From the NCBI GenBank assembly GCA_043778575.1, contig JAYWFX010000097.1, positions 1-15,687 of the forward strand: a DNA stretch of 15,687 nucleotides, read 5' to 3'. The number at the start of each line of letters is the position of its first letter. Positions within the stretch are counted from its first letter, which is position 1. Below, one piece after another: positions 1-6,670 of this stretch. Source of the stretch: JAYWFX01 sp043778575 (GTDB lineage: Bacteria > Patescibacteriota > JACMRA01). The notes under the pieces were generated by a model. The model had not been told where the DNA came from. It saw only the letters and a list, made by a program, of their open reading frames with translations, and did not search any database. A program made the translations under genes and the position numbers.

Positions 1-1
1 A

Positions 2-328
2 AACTACTACGTACCAGCAGGAGTATATACTGTAACCTACACAGCTACAGATACCAAAGGAAACACCACAACACCTCAAAGCTATACTGCAGATATCAAA
101 GACTCAGTGAACTGTAGCTCAACACCTACTCCAAAACCTACACCTACTCCAATCCCAACTCCAAACAATCCAACTCCAAAACCTAATCCAACCACAACCA
201 TGACTCCTACAAATACTATCAGAACTGGTGGTACTGGAGATTATGTAAATATTGGTGTTATCATGTTGATTTCTCTTATTGTTGTTGGTTTTGGGGGATA
301 TAGCTTGGTCAGAGCTATAAGAAAATAA
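2..328 (+). CDS. C-terminal part of a surface protein with Pro/Thr stalk and membrane anchor (partial)
   Basis: The reading frame is open from base 2, so the gene starts before the window; an internal ATG at 107 is not the true start. The visible residues begin with a stretch typical of Ig-like/PKD-type beta domains (PAGVYTVTYTATD), then a Pro/Thr-rich linker of repeated TPTPKP-like units, then one hydrophobic helix (roughly VIMLISLIVVGFGGYSLV) and a short basic tail (RAIRK) at the stop. This is the layout of an exported protein held in the membrane by its C-terminus with a stalk lifting the folded domains. No LPXTG sortase motif is seen. It converges on yidC with only 15 nt between stops. 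The role is unknown; adhesion or cell-surface structure is a guess from architecture. Confidence 0.75.
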   Translation, partial: NYYVPAGVYTVTYTATDTKGNTTTPQSYTADIKDSVNCSSTPTPKPTPTPIPTPNNPTPKPNPTTTMTPTNTIRTGGTGDYVNIGVIMLISLIVVGFGGYSLVRAIRK

Positions 329-343
329 CTAGAATGAATACGT

Positions 344-1369
344 CTATTTCTTTTTTCCTTTTTTTTGTTTTTTCTGATTAGATATATATTTCTGTTTTGC
401 TGTGTTTTCTGAATTTTTAGACACGAACTCGACTTCAGTTATAGGGTTTTGACCTATTATCTTCGATGGTATTTCTGCTGATGTTAAATCGACTAAATCG
501 TTATTTTCAGGATCACTCTCCATCAGCTTTTTTACCAACTCGTTAGTATGAGATTTGTAATATTGAGTAATCACAAACTGTCTGACGAACGCAAGCAATG
601 ATACAGTTGTAAAATAGATATTGAGACCAGCTGGCAAATTAAAATTAAAAAAGAATAAAAATGCTGGCATCACATAAATGGTGTTAAACTCCATACTCTT
701 GGTGATAGCTTCGGGGTCAAATGGAGATTCATCAATTTCTTTTCCTGCTTTCTTGGCTTCAAGTTCTTTTTTGGCTTTTTCTGCTATTCTGTCATCATCC
801 ATTTTTTTATCAAGTGCAGTTTTTGGTAACCATTTAAAGGTGTACATCCCGTACAAAAACGATAGAAAAGCATTGAGAATCGGTAACCAAATATAGTCTT
901 TGACAGAGGAATTTAGCGGCATAAACCCAAATGCATTTTGCCCAAAACCGGCTCGCGACAAAGACAAGACAAAAGAATACAAATACTCATTTAGATCTTT
1001 ACCCTCAGTCACTCTCATGATAACAAAATACAGGCCAGATGCAAAAAATATCTGTGCAAACAACACCAAAAAAATTGAGCTATTTTTGATTCCATGTTTT
1101 CTATTAAAAGCTATTGTTTCTTTAATAAGTTCCTGCTGATTACCGCCTTTGTATTTTAGCTGAAGAGCCTTCATTTGGGGTTGTAGGTATTTGACCTTTT
1201 GACTATTTACATAGCTAGCACCAAATAACGGCCACAGAGACAGGTTCACAATAACAGCTAAAATAACAATTGCATAGCCTGTGTCGCCAGTAAAATGATA
1301 CAGTGTCTCTAATAAATTGACTTGGGGTTGAAATACCAAATAGCGGTATATATCAGGAAATGGGTTCAT
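344..1369 (-). CDS. yidC: YidC/Oxa1 family membrane protein insertase
   Basis: 341 aa. Family members insert proteins into the inner membrane, alone or with SecYEG. The family core is visible: a first core helix (about 32-50, ending WPL), the amphipathic coiled segment with QPQMKALQLKYKG, a second helix with LFAQIFFASGLY, then two further helices near the middle and C-terminal part, and a Lys-rich tail (KKQKKGKKK) of the kind that contacts ribosomes. It lacks the large periplasmic domain of proteobacterial YidC. Oddities: the conserved Arg of the hydrophilic groove appears as Asn42 (VIVNLSLWPL, against VRxxxxPL in the family), and the usual NP..G..P segment is degenerate (GIKNSSIFLVLFAQ). It is last in a minus-strand cluster, 22 nt after the rbfA-like gene. 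No Shine-Dalgarno precedes the ATG. Confidence 0.9.
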   Translation of the reverse strand: MNPFPDIYRYLVFQPQVNLLETLYHFTGDTGYAIVILAVIVNLSLWPLFGASYVNSQKVKYLQPQMKALQLKYKGGNQQELIKETIAFNRKHGIKNSSIFLVLFAQIFFASGLYFVIMRVTEGKDLNEYLYSFVLSLSRAGFGQNAFGFMPLNSSVKDYIWLPILNAFLSFLYGMYTFKWLPKTALDKKMDDDRIAEKAKKELEAKKAGKEIDESPFDPEAITKSMEFNTIYVMPAFLFFFNFNLPAGLNIYFTTVSLLAFVRQFVITQYYKSHTNELVKKLMESDPENNDLVDLTSAEIPSKIIGQNPITEVEFVSKNSENTAKQKYISNQKKQKKGKKK

Positions 1370-1391
1370 GGATTAAAGGTGAAATGGTTGT

Positions 1392-1781
1392 TTACTGCTC
1401 TGCCCTGACTGATTCTGACTGGATCTTTTCAAATAAATTCATAAGTCTTTCGAGCTGTTCATCCTCGCGGTCTACAAAAAACACTACTTTACTCTGTCTA
1501 AAAGTCAGTCCATTTTCATATAAATAGTCAGACAAACCGCGGGATACTTTTCGAAGCTTGGTCAGTGTGGTACCTAATTTTCCATCGGTTGTGTTGATAC
1601 CTACTCTGATAACCTGGTTTTGAGTATCATATGTGACTTTCTTTACATTCCAAAACAATGTCCTGAGTGATTCTTGGCTCAATAAAAACATTGATACGGA
1701 TAGTACCAGCTGGCGATTTCGCTTTGTTTCGGTCGTTTTTCTATTCTTTTTTCTCGTTACTGTGGCTAATAAATTACTCAT
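1392..1781 (-). CDS. rbfA: Ribosome-binding factor A-like protein
   Basis: 129 aa, a normal size for RbfA, which binds the 30S subunit and helps mature the 5' end of 16S rRNA. The call rests on the overall pattern of the KH-like core: a basic N-terminal helix with RNRQLVLSVSMFLLSQ, a beta strand (QVIRVGINT), a helix LTKLRKVSRGLSDYLYENG, and the closing strand-helix LTFRQSKVVFFVDREDEQ followed by LERLMNLFEKIQ. In RbfA this last part reads lr..P.l.F..D......ri..ll. The sequence is divergent, so homology is likely but not certain. It lies between the ValRS fragment (23 nt upstream) and yidC (22 nt downstream), consistent with one translation-related transcription unit. No Shine-Dalgarno is visible. 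Confidence 0.62.
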   Translation of the reverse strand: MSNLLATVTRKKNRKTTETKRNRQLVLSVSMFLLSQESLRTLFWNVKKVTYDTQNQVIRVGINTTDGKLGTTLTKLRKVSRGLSDYLYENGLTFRQSKVVFFVDREDEQLERLMNLFEKIQSESVRAEQ

Positions 1782-1804
1782 AATACAGATAAAATGTGCC
1801 TAAA

Positions 1805-2689
1805 TTACCCCCCAATCAATTGAGTATTTTGCAAAGTTGTCAACTTATCTGTCTGTTCTTTGATTTCTCTCGCACGCTCTGTGAGCTGATTTTGTTTTTC
1901 AATAACAGTATCAGGGTCTGCGTTTTCTATAAACTTTTGATTTGATAGCTGAGTATTGAGTGCAGATATCTGCTTTTCAAGAGAAATAATTATCTTGTTG
2001 GTGCGATTCATTTCGAAAGTAATGTCAGTGATATAGTTCAAAATATCTACAGAAAACTCATAGTGCGACGTCTGAATTCGGTAGCTTTTGGGGTGACTGG
2101 AAACTAAACTACACCTACCTGTAAGAGCTATAAAATCAAGGTATTGCGACAGAATAGTATTTTCAGTTTGGATTTCCAGCCTTGTCACAGGATCAATTGC
2201 AAACAAACCTCTCAATGAGCGTACTCGAGAAATAAAATCAATAACTATTTCAAACTCAGAACTTTTTTCTAGGTTATCTATTTGTTTGAATATTTCTCGT
2301 GACCAGTTCATATCTTTTTCGGTCATAGCCAACAACTGTGATTCACCAAAAAACTGTCGCCACAAAACCTCTGTTTCAAAGGGGCAATACGGAGAGAGAG
2401 TCACAATATATTGCCTAAACAGGTCTTTAGCAAATGGGATTTGAGTTGGATCAGTCTTGAGATATTCCACATACCAGTCAGCAAAATAATCCCACAAAAA
2501 CCTATACAATCCATCAATAGAATGTGCCAAATGATATGTATTCAGGTGATCCTCTAGCTGTTTCTCAAGCTCAACATATTTTTTAACAATCCAGATAGAT
2601 GCTGAACTGAGTTTAAATTCATAATTGAGTGATATATCGGTCTTCATGGTGCAATTACATGATAGTTCAATCGAGCTGTCAATGGACAT
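1805..2689 (-). CDS. Stand-alone C-terminal region of valyl-tRNA synthetase (anticodon-binding domain plus coiled-coil arm)
   Basis: 294 aa, about a third of a full ValRS. Residues ~30-110 carry the class Ia anticodon-binding pattern: IDGLYRFLWDYFADWYVE (58-75) and PYCPFETEVLW (100-110) match the ValRS/IleRS fold. Residues ~220-290 form a charged coiled coil containing NQKFIENADPDTVIEKQ, the ValRS-specific tRNA arm. No Rossmann catalytic domain, HIGH or KMSKS motif and no editing domain precede it: upstream lie only 88 nt and a divergent gene. It may be the C-terminal half of a split enzyme, a remnant of a rearranged valS, or a tRNA-binding protein in its own right. The frame is intact over its whole length, arguing against a recent decaying pseudogene. 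Met15 is an alternative start. Confidence 0.8.
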   Translation of the reverse strand: MSIDSSIELSCNCTMKTDISLNYEFKLSSASIWIVKKYVELEKQLEDHLNTYHLAHSIDGLYRFLWDYFADWYVEYLKTDPTQIPFAKDLFRQYIVTLSPYCPFETEVLWRQFFGESQLLAMTEKDMNWSREIFKQIDNLEKSSEFEIVIDFISRVRSLRGLFAIDPVTRLEIQTENTILSQYLDFIALTGRCSLVSSHPKSYRIQTSHYEFSVDILNYITDITFEMNRTNKIIISLEKQISALNTQLSNQKFIENADPDTVIEKQNQLTERAREIKEQTDKLTTLQNTQLIGG

Positions 2690-2777
2690 ATTTACAAAAC
2701 TTATTTTAATTCATGTAATTCAAAACAATTATCCAGTAAAGTCTCAGTAAACAAACTTTCACTTACCAATTTGCTCT

Positions 2778-3440
2778 GTGCCAACCTTTACCATTCCAAC
2801 CAAAAGACTACGCCGTATTAGTATACGGAAAATTATCTCGACTATTTTACTCGCTTTGGTCATCTTCACACTACCAAACGGGTATTTGCTGTGGTCTTTT
2901 AAATCTCATTACCAGTCTACTTTGCCAGAGGGATATTCTACAGCCATGGTGCTCGGTGCTGGGATTGTAAACAACTCGAGACCTAGTTTAGTCCTTCAAG
3001 AGAGATTAGATACTGCACTGGCACTGTATCGCCAAAATAAAATAAAAACAATCTTAGTTTCAGGTTCAAATCCAGATAGCAACTACAACGAACCAGCGGT
3101 GATGAAGAAATATCTACTCAGCCAAGGTGTAAATGATGAACATATTGCTTTGGACTTTGGTGGCAGGAGGACTATTGATAGCTGTTGGAGAGCAAAAAAT
3201 GTATTTAAGCTAGAAAAAGTGGTGGTAATAACTCAGTACTTTCACCAACCTAGAACCACTTACCTATGTAAAAGTATAGGACTTGATACCTACCCAGTTA
3301 TTGCTCGGGACTCCAGCACAAACGTGACCTTGACTGGTTTTATCAGAGAATTTCCGTCTGCATGGCAGGCTTTGTGGAATACTCACTCAGACTACAAGCC
3401 AACAATCGGAGAGAATGGTAATGAAGAGCGACTAGAATAA
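2778..3440 (+). CDS. DUF218 (SanA/ElyC/YdcF-like) membrane-anchored protein
   Basis: 220 aa, GTG start. A basic N-terminus (RLRRISIRK) precedes one transmembrane helix at about 19-40, then a DUF218 domain: VLGAG (58-62), PSLVLQERLDTALALY (69-84), ILVSGSN (92-98), NYNEPAVM (102-109), a GV.DEHI.LD segment, and VVVITQYFHQPRT (148-160). DUF218 proteins such as SanA and ElyC affect envelope integrity and cell-wall precursor handling in other bacteria, but the biochemical reaction is not settled. The domain is expected outside the membrane. It is transcribed divergently from the ValRS fragment (88 nt shared intergenic) and converges on the small ORF downstream. No Shine-Dalgarno; the GTG fits best because the conserved N-terminal basic/TM pattern starts directly after it. 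Confidence 0.85.
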   Translation: MPTFTIPTKRLRRISIRKIISTILLALVIFTLPNGYLLWSFKSHYQSTLPEGYSTAMVLGAGIVNNSRPSLVLQERLDTALALYRQNKIKTILVSGSNPDSNYNEPAVMKKYLLSQGVNDEHIALDFGGRRTIDSCWRAKNVFKLEKVVVITQYFHQPRTTYLCKSIGLDTYPVIARDSSTNVTLTGFIREFPSAWQALWNTHSDYKPTIGENGNEERLE

Positions 3441-3449
3441 CCAGAAAAT

Positions 3450-3635
3450 TCAGAAACTAGCTTTTGTACACAGACTAGCACTATCATCTTTTGAAGATTT
3501 ACACGGGATGTTTTTTTGAGAATTAATCGCACTAGTATAACCAAATTGATATGCAAAGACTATTATGATGGCAAGTACCATAAGTGTCATAAATACAAAA
3601 ACCACGATGTGAGAGAAATCGATATGTTGCTTCAT
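3450..3635 (-). CDS. Small single-pass membrane protein of unknown function
   Basis: 61 aa with one strong hydrophobic helix (about residues 9-31, VVVFVFMTLMVLAIIIVFAY) and a short polar tail containing two cysteines (PCKSS...LCTK). I do not recognise a family. A -10-like TATACT lies only 3 nt before the ATG on the coding strand, so any transcript would be nearly leaderless; no Shine-Dalgarno is present. It converges on the DUF218 gene with 9 nt between stops and follows the tRNA terminator. A clean TM helix directly after the start favours a real gene, but the length makes chance possible. Confidence 0.45.
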   Translation of the reverse strand: MKQHIDFSHIVVFVFMTLMVLAIIIVFAYQFGYTSAINSQKNIPCKSSKDDSASLCTKASF

Positions 3636-3688
3636 GGCAGTATAATTTGAATACTATATCTGCAGATACGTCAATATATTTGTCGACC

Positions 3689-3710
3689 AAAAAACACCCG
3701 TATTTGGGTG
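3689..3710 (-). terminator. Intrinsic terminator of the tRNA cluster
   Basis: On the minus strand a CACCC/GGGTG stem with a 6-nt loop (plus-strand positions 3695-3699 and 3706-3710) is followed by six T residues (A run 3689-3694 on the plus strand). It lies 22 nt beyond the 3' end of the last tRNA, correctly placed to end the tRNA transcript. Confidence 0.85.
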
Positions 3711-3731
3711 AAAAAATATTAATGAGTTTAC

Positions 3732-3817
3732 TGGTGCCGGGGAAGGGACTCGAACCCTTACACCATTGCTGATAAGGGATTTTAAGTCCCTCGTGTCTAC
3801 CATTCCACCACCTCGGC
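3732..3817 (-). tRNA. tRNA-Leu(UAA)
   Basis: 86 nt including an encoded CCA. The acceptor begins GCCGAGG and ends CCCCGGC plus discriminator A; the pair at position 5/68 is an A-C mismatch, the rest pair. The anticodon stem AGGGA/TCCCT encloses the loop CTTAAAA, giving anticodon UAA. It has the long variable arm of class II tRNAs and the T loop TTCGAGT. Last gene of the tRNA cluster. Confidence 0.95.
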
Positions 3818-3873
3818 ATCGTTGATCTTTTGTATTTTTATAGTGTTTTTCTAACTCTTGTTTACAGAAGTGT

Positions 3874-3960
3874 TGGTGCCGTCGGAGGGAATCGAACCCT
3901 CACATCCTTGCGAATACGGGATTTTGAGTCCCGCGTGTCTACCAATTCCACCACAACGGC
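3874..3960 (-). tRNA. tRNA-Leu(CAA)
   Basis: 87 nt including encoded CCA. Acceptor GCCGTTG pairs with CGACGGC (one T-G pair). Anticodon stem CGGGA/TCCCG encloses CTCAAAA, giving CAA. Long variable arm. Its 5' end is separated from the 3' end of tRNA-Gly by a single base, so the two must be cut from one precursor. Confidence 0.95.
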
Positions 3961-3961
3961 A

Positions 3962-4035
3962 TGGAGCGGGTAAGGAGAATCGGACTCCTGCATCAACCTT
4001 GGGAAGGTCGTATTCTACCACTAAATTATACCCGC
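3962..4035 (-). tRNA. tRNA-Gly(CCC)
   Basis: 74 nt including encoded CCA. Acceptor GCGGGTA pairs perfectly with TACCCGC. Anticodon stem CGACC/GGTTG encloses TTCCCAA, giving anticodon CCC, which reads GGG. Short variable loop and T loop TCCGATT. It is the only non-leucine tRNA in the cluster. Confidence 0.94.
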
Positions 4036-4064
4036 AAAAGGAATTTAGTTGATTAAAAATTATT

Positions 4065-4154
4065 TGGTGCGGTCGAGAGGACTTGAACCTCCATGCCCGT
4101 TTGTATAAGCACTACCACCTCAAGGTAGCGTGTCTACCATTTCACCACGACCGC
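4065..4154 (-). tRNA. tRNA-Leu(GAG)
   Basis: 90 nt including encoded CCA. Acceptor GCGGTCG pairs with CGACCGC. Anticodon stem CTACC/GGTAG encloses TTGAGGT, giving GAG. It has an extended variable arm, as expected for tRNA-Leu. Confidence 0.95.
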
Positions 4155-4190
4155 ATTTGATTTACTGCTCACAATCCCAATGTAAAATAC

Positions 4191-4274
4191 TGGTGCCCAA
4201 GGAGGGACTTGAACCCTCATATCCTAAGATACCAGTTCCTAAAACTGGCGTGTCTACCATTTCACCACCTGGGC
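4191..4274 (-). tRNA. tRNA-Leu(UAG)
   Basis: 84 nt including encoded CCA. Acceptor GCCCAGG pairs with CTTGGGC (one G-T pair). Anticodon stem CCAGT/ACTGG encloses TTTAGGA, giving UAG. First gene of the tRNA cluster in transcription order, 59 nt after the stop of the upstream minus-strand protein gene. Confidence 0.95.
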
Positions 4275-4283
4275 AACACACAT

Positions 4284-4312
4284 ATTCATTGTAAAGATTG
4301 CAGCTTTGTCAA
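4284..4312 (-). promoter_or_regulatory. Possible promoter of the tRNA cluster
   Basis: A perfect minus-strand TTGACA (4307-4312) is followed after 17 nt by ATGAAT (4284-4289), a poor -10. The position just upstream of tRNA-Leu(UAG) fits. The weak -10 keeps this tentative; the tRNAs could also be read through from the protein gene upstream. Confidence 0.4.
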
Positions 4313-4333
4313 GAAGATACTCACTACCATTGT

Positions 4334-5428
4334 CTATTCATCATCTGGACTGACTTTGTTTAGCTCTTCGTTTAGGTTTTGGTACGCCCAAGCCATCGCC
4401 ACCGCCTTTTGTTTGCTAATCTTTTTAAATTCATCGCTAGGGCTGACTTGGCTTATGATTGTTTTGCGGTGATTCAATAGCTCAAGCAGTTTATCAAAAA
4501 GAAAAATATAGGCTTTGTTGCTGTCTGTGTATTTTTTAGGCACTGGTGCTCCTGCTAGCGTATCTTTGAGAGACTGATATCCCTGAATTGCTTTATCAAA
4601 CTCATCTACTTTAGTATACGAATATATTTTACTAAAACTACCCAGTGAATCATCGGCAGTAAACCCTTCGAGGATCTTTAATCTCACGGTCAGATAATCC
4701 AAAACTGTCTGGCGATTCGTATCGACTTCGTTTATTTTGATGTTTTGAGCGTCAGATTTGAGATTTATCAGGCGAGCCTCTTGGTATAGGGTTGGAAAGT
4801 CTACACCCTCGTTTGAAGCAGTTGTAAGAGAGTCTTTGAGTTGAGAAATAAAGGCAAAATCCTGCTGTTTGATCTGAAATTTCTTTGGGGTATCGAGGGT
4901 TAATCCAGTGAGTGGGCTGATATTTGCATCTACATTTTGCTTATCGTTTCTACCCGAGCATTTTGTAGATTTATCAATTCGGTTTTCACACAGAGTGTCC
5001 GCCACGCGAGGGTTTGATCCATACAGATACTCCTGCTTGTTTGACAAACCATCCTCATCTGGATCGGCGGACTCACCAGAAATCAAAGCATTTGCTTGTT
5101 CTTCGAGTGAAAAATATCGATCTACCCACGCCTTTGGATACACTGGCAAATCCTCTAGGCTTATTTCCTTGTAGATTGCGTTGTCTGGGCTAAAACCTTT
5201 GATTGATTCATTAAATTTTCTCAAGAAATCGTCCTTGGCATCGTTGTTTTTCTTGGTCACCTCTGAGGCACTAGGTTTTTTCCCAGTAAGCTGATCACGA
5301 ACTGAGGAGTTTGTAGCGATAATCCAACCACCAGTAATCAAAGTCACTGATAAAATGGTACTAAATACAGCAACTGCCTGTTTCTGCCAGAGTTTTAAAT
5401 GTTGTAAACGAGTAAGTGGATTGGTCAT
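4334..5428 (-). CDS. Membrane-anchored exported protein with a calcium-loop motif, unknown function
   Basis: 364 aa from the ATG at 5428. The frame stays open to an upstream ATG at 5530, but those extra 34 residues look like translated leader, while the chosen start gives a short polar N-terminus and a TM helix at about 17-39 (VAVFSTILSVTLITGGWII). The rest is expected outside the cell. At 122-133 it has a DxDxDGxxxxxE calcium-binding loop (DPDEDGLSNKQE) followed by YLYGSNP, the pattern of thrombospondin type 3 / dockerin-like repeats; only one copy is present. The C-terminal half is helical and charged with no family I recognise. It is third in a run of envelope genes and ends 59 nt before the tRNA cluster. 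Confidence 0.75.
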   Translation of the reverse strand: MTNPLTRLQHLKLWQKQAVAVFSTILSVTLITGGWIIATNSSVRDQLTGKKPSASEVTKKNNDAKDDFLRKFNESIKGFSPDNAIYKEISLEDLPVYPKAWVDRYFSLEEQANALISGESADPDEDGLSNKQEYLYGSNPRVADTLCENRIDKSTKCSGRNDKQNVDANISPLTGLTLDTPKKFQIKQQDFAFISQLKDSLTTASNEGVDFPTLYQEARLINLKSDAQNIKINEVDTNRQTVLDYLTVRLKILEGFTADDSLGSFSKIYSYTKVDEFDKAIQGYQSLKDTLAGAPVPKKYTDSNKAYIFLFDKLLELLNHRKTIISQVSPSDEFKKISKQKAVAMAWAYQNLNEELNKVSPDDE

Positions 5429-5563
5429 AAATAGTTCGTATAGATAATTTAGAGTTATTACTAGTGGTCTGAATGAAAAAATATCTTTTGTCGAGTTCTG
5501 TATTTTACAGGGTACAATTTTCAACCACAATTAGGCACTTTTTTTCCACCTCTTTATACTAAA

Positions 5564-6670
5564 TCACCTACTTTTCAGGCTGATTGTATAGGCGTTTTCA
5601 CATGTTTCTTGTTTGCAAATATCTCCAGTAAACTGCATCGTGCCAAACTGACGCTGAATTGAGGTTGTGTTACCTAATACCGTTGGTTTGATTTCTATCC
5701 ATACACTATTGCTTTTGTGCACCATAAAATAGGTATCAGCAATACTCAAAAACTTTGGCGGGATGATATTAATATTAAACTTGTCGGGGATTTTTAGATT
5801 AATATTGTAAAAGCTACTAAAGTTCAAATCTTTGAGGGTGAGTTTTTCCTCTATATTATCATGCAAAAATGAAACGGGCATATCATCGGATCGAATATAG
5901 TTTCTATCAAATGGATCAACACAAACATCCACGTCATACACACTCGTCGGGCAGATACCAAAATCCTCTGGGGTGATAAATGCACTGACAGGTCGCTTTT
6001 CTTTGCTGGCTAGATCACCTTCAAAATAATACTTGAATTTCATATCAAAACTATCTGTATCGCCTGTTTTAGGATCAACTTGGATATTGAGATGATTAAA
6101 TTGGTTTTTGCAGTGAGCGACAGCATAATCGCCACAGTTGATATTCAGGTTGATTCGATTATTTATATAGGCATCATACACCTCTTGTGGCTTATAATTG
6201 TAGATTGTATTCCCCTGCCCGTACAAATTTAGCGGCGGGCCAACCACGTAGTTTTTTTGAAAGTTAGGTATTTTATTCATGTTATCTACCAAGTACACTC
6301 TAGTCTCAGTGGTATACATAAAATACTCCTTGCTGCGAAATTTGATCGGCGTTGGCACAGGTCTATACACTGTATGCAAAACCCCATCGACACTAACCTG
6401 AGGCTCATACAACGACATAAAATACTCTGTCACAAAATTTCCACGCTTGGTGCGATACCCATCAAATACCCCATCTTTTCGCAATACAAAACTACCCACA
6501 GCGTAATACAAACGAAACTCTGAACTCACCCTAACAACTAGATTGATCTGATAAATACGCAATGAAAACAACAAAAACAACAAGATAATTCCGGCTATAA
6601 AAATAGGCTGCAGTTTATACAAAATATTTGATATGGATGAAATTAATCGTGTTAAACTATTTTTTATCAT
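5564..6670 (-). CDS. Single-pass exported protein, unknown function
   Basis: 368 aa. One TM helix at about 21-39 (QPIFIAGIILLFLLFSLRIY) follows a short basic N-terminus; the remaining ~325 residues are rich in aromatic and beta-prone segments and contain several cysteines (for example NCGDYAVAHCKNQ, GICPTS, VDVCVD, DICKQETCENA), suggesting a disulfide-stabilised extracytoplasmic domain. I recognise no family. Its start overlaps the end of the 693-aa polytopic protein by 14 nt, so the two are almost certainly co-translated and probably work together. No Shine-Dalgarno is visible before the ATG. Confidence 0.7.
   Translation of the reverse strand: MIKNSLTRLISSISNILYKLQPIFIAGIILLFLLFSLRIYQINLVVRVSSEFRLYYAVGSFVLRKDGVFDGYRTKRGNFVTEYFMSLYEPQVSVDGVLHTVYRPVPTPIKFRSKEYFMYTTETRVYLVDNMNKIPNFQKNYVVGPPLNLYGQGNTIYNYKPQEVYDAYINNRINLNINCGDYAVAHCKNQFNHLNIQVDPKTGDTDSFDMKFKYYFEGDLASKEKRPVSAFITPEDFGICPTSVYDVDVCVDPFDRNYIRSDDMPVSFLHDNIEEKLTLKDLNFSSFYNINLKIPDKFNINIIPPKFLSIADTYFMVHKSNSVWIEIKPTVLGNTTSIQRQFGTMQFTGDICKQETCENAYTISLKSR

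Noticed and set aside
299..319. Perfect 7-bp hairpin TATAGCT/AGCTATA near the end of the first gene
   Set aside because: No T-run follows on either strand and it lies within codons for the membrane anchor, so a terminator role is not supported.
3532..4052. Open frames on both strands overlapping the tRNA genes
   Set aside because: They run through well-folded tRNA genes and encode no recognisable domain; they are by-products of the tRNA sequence.
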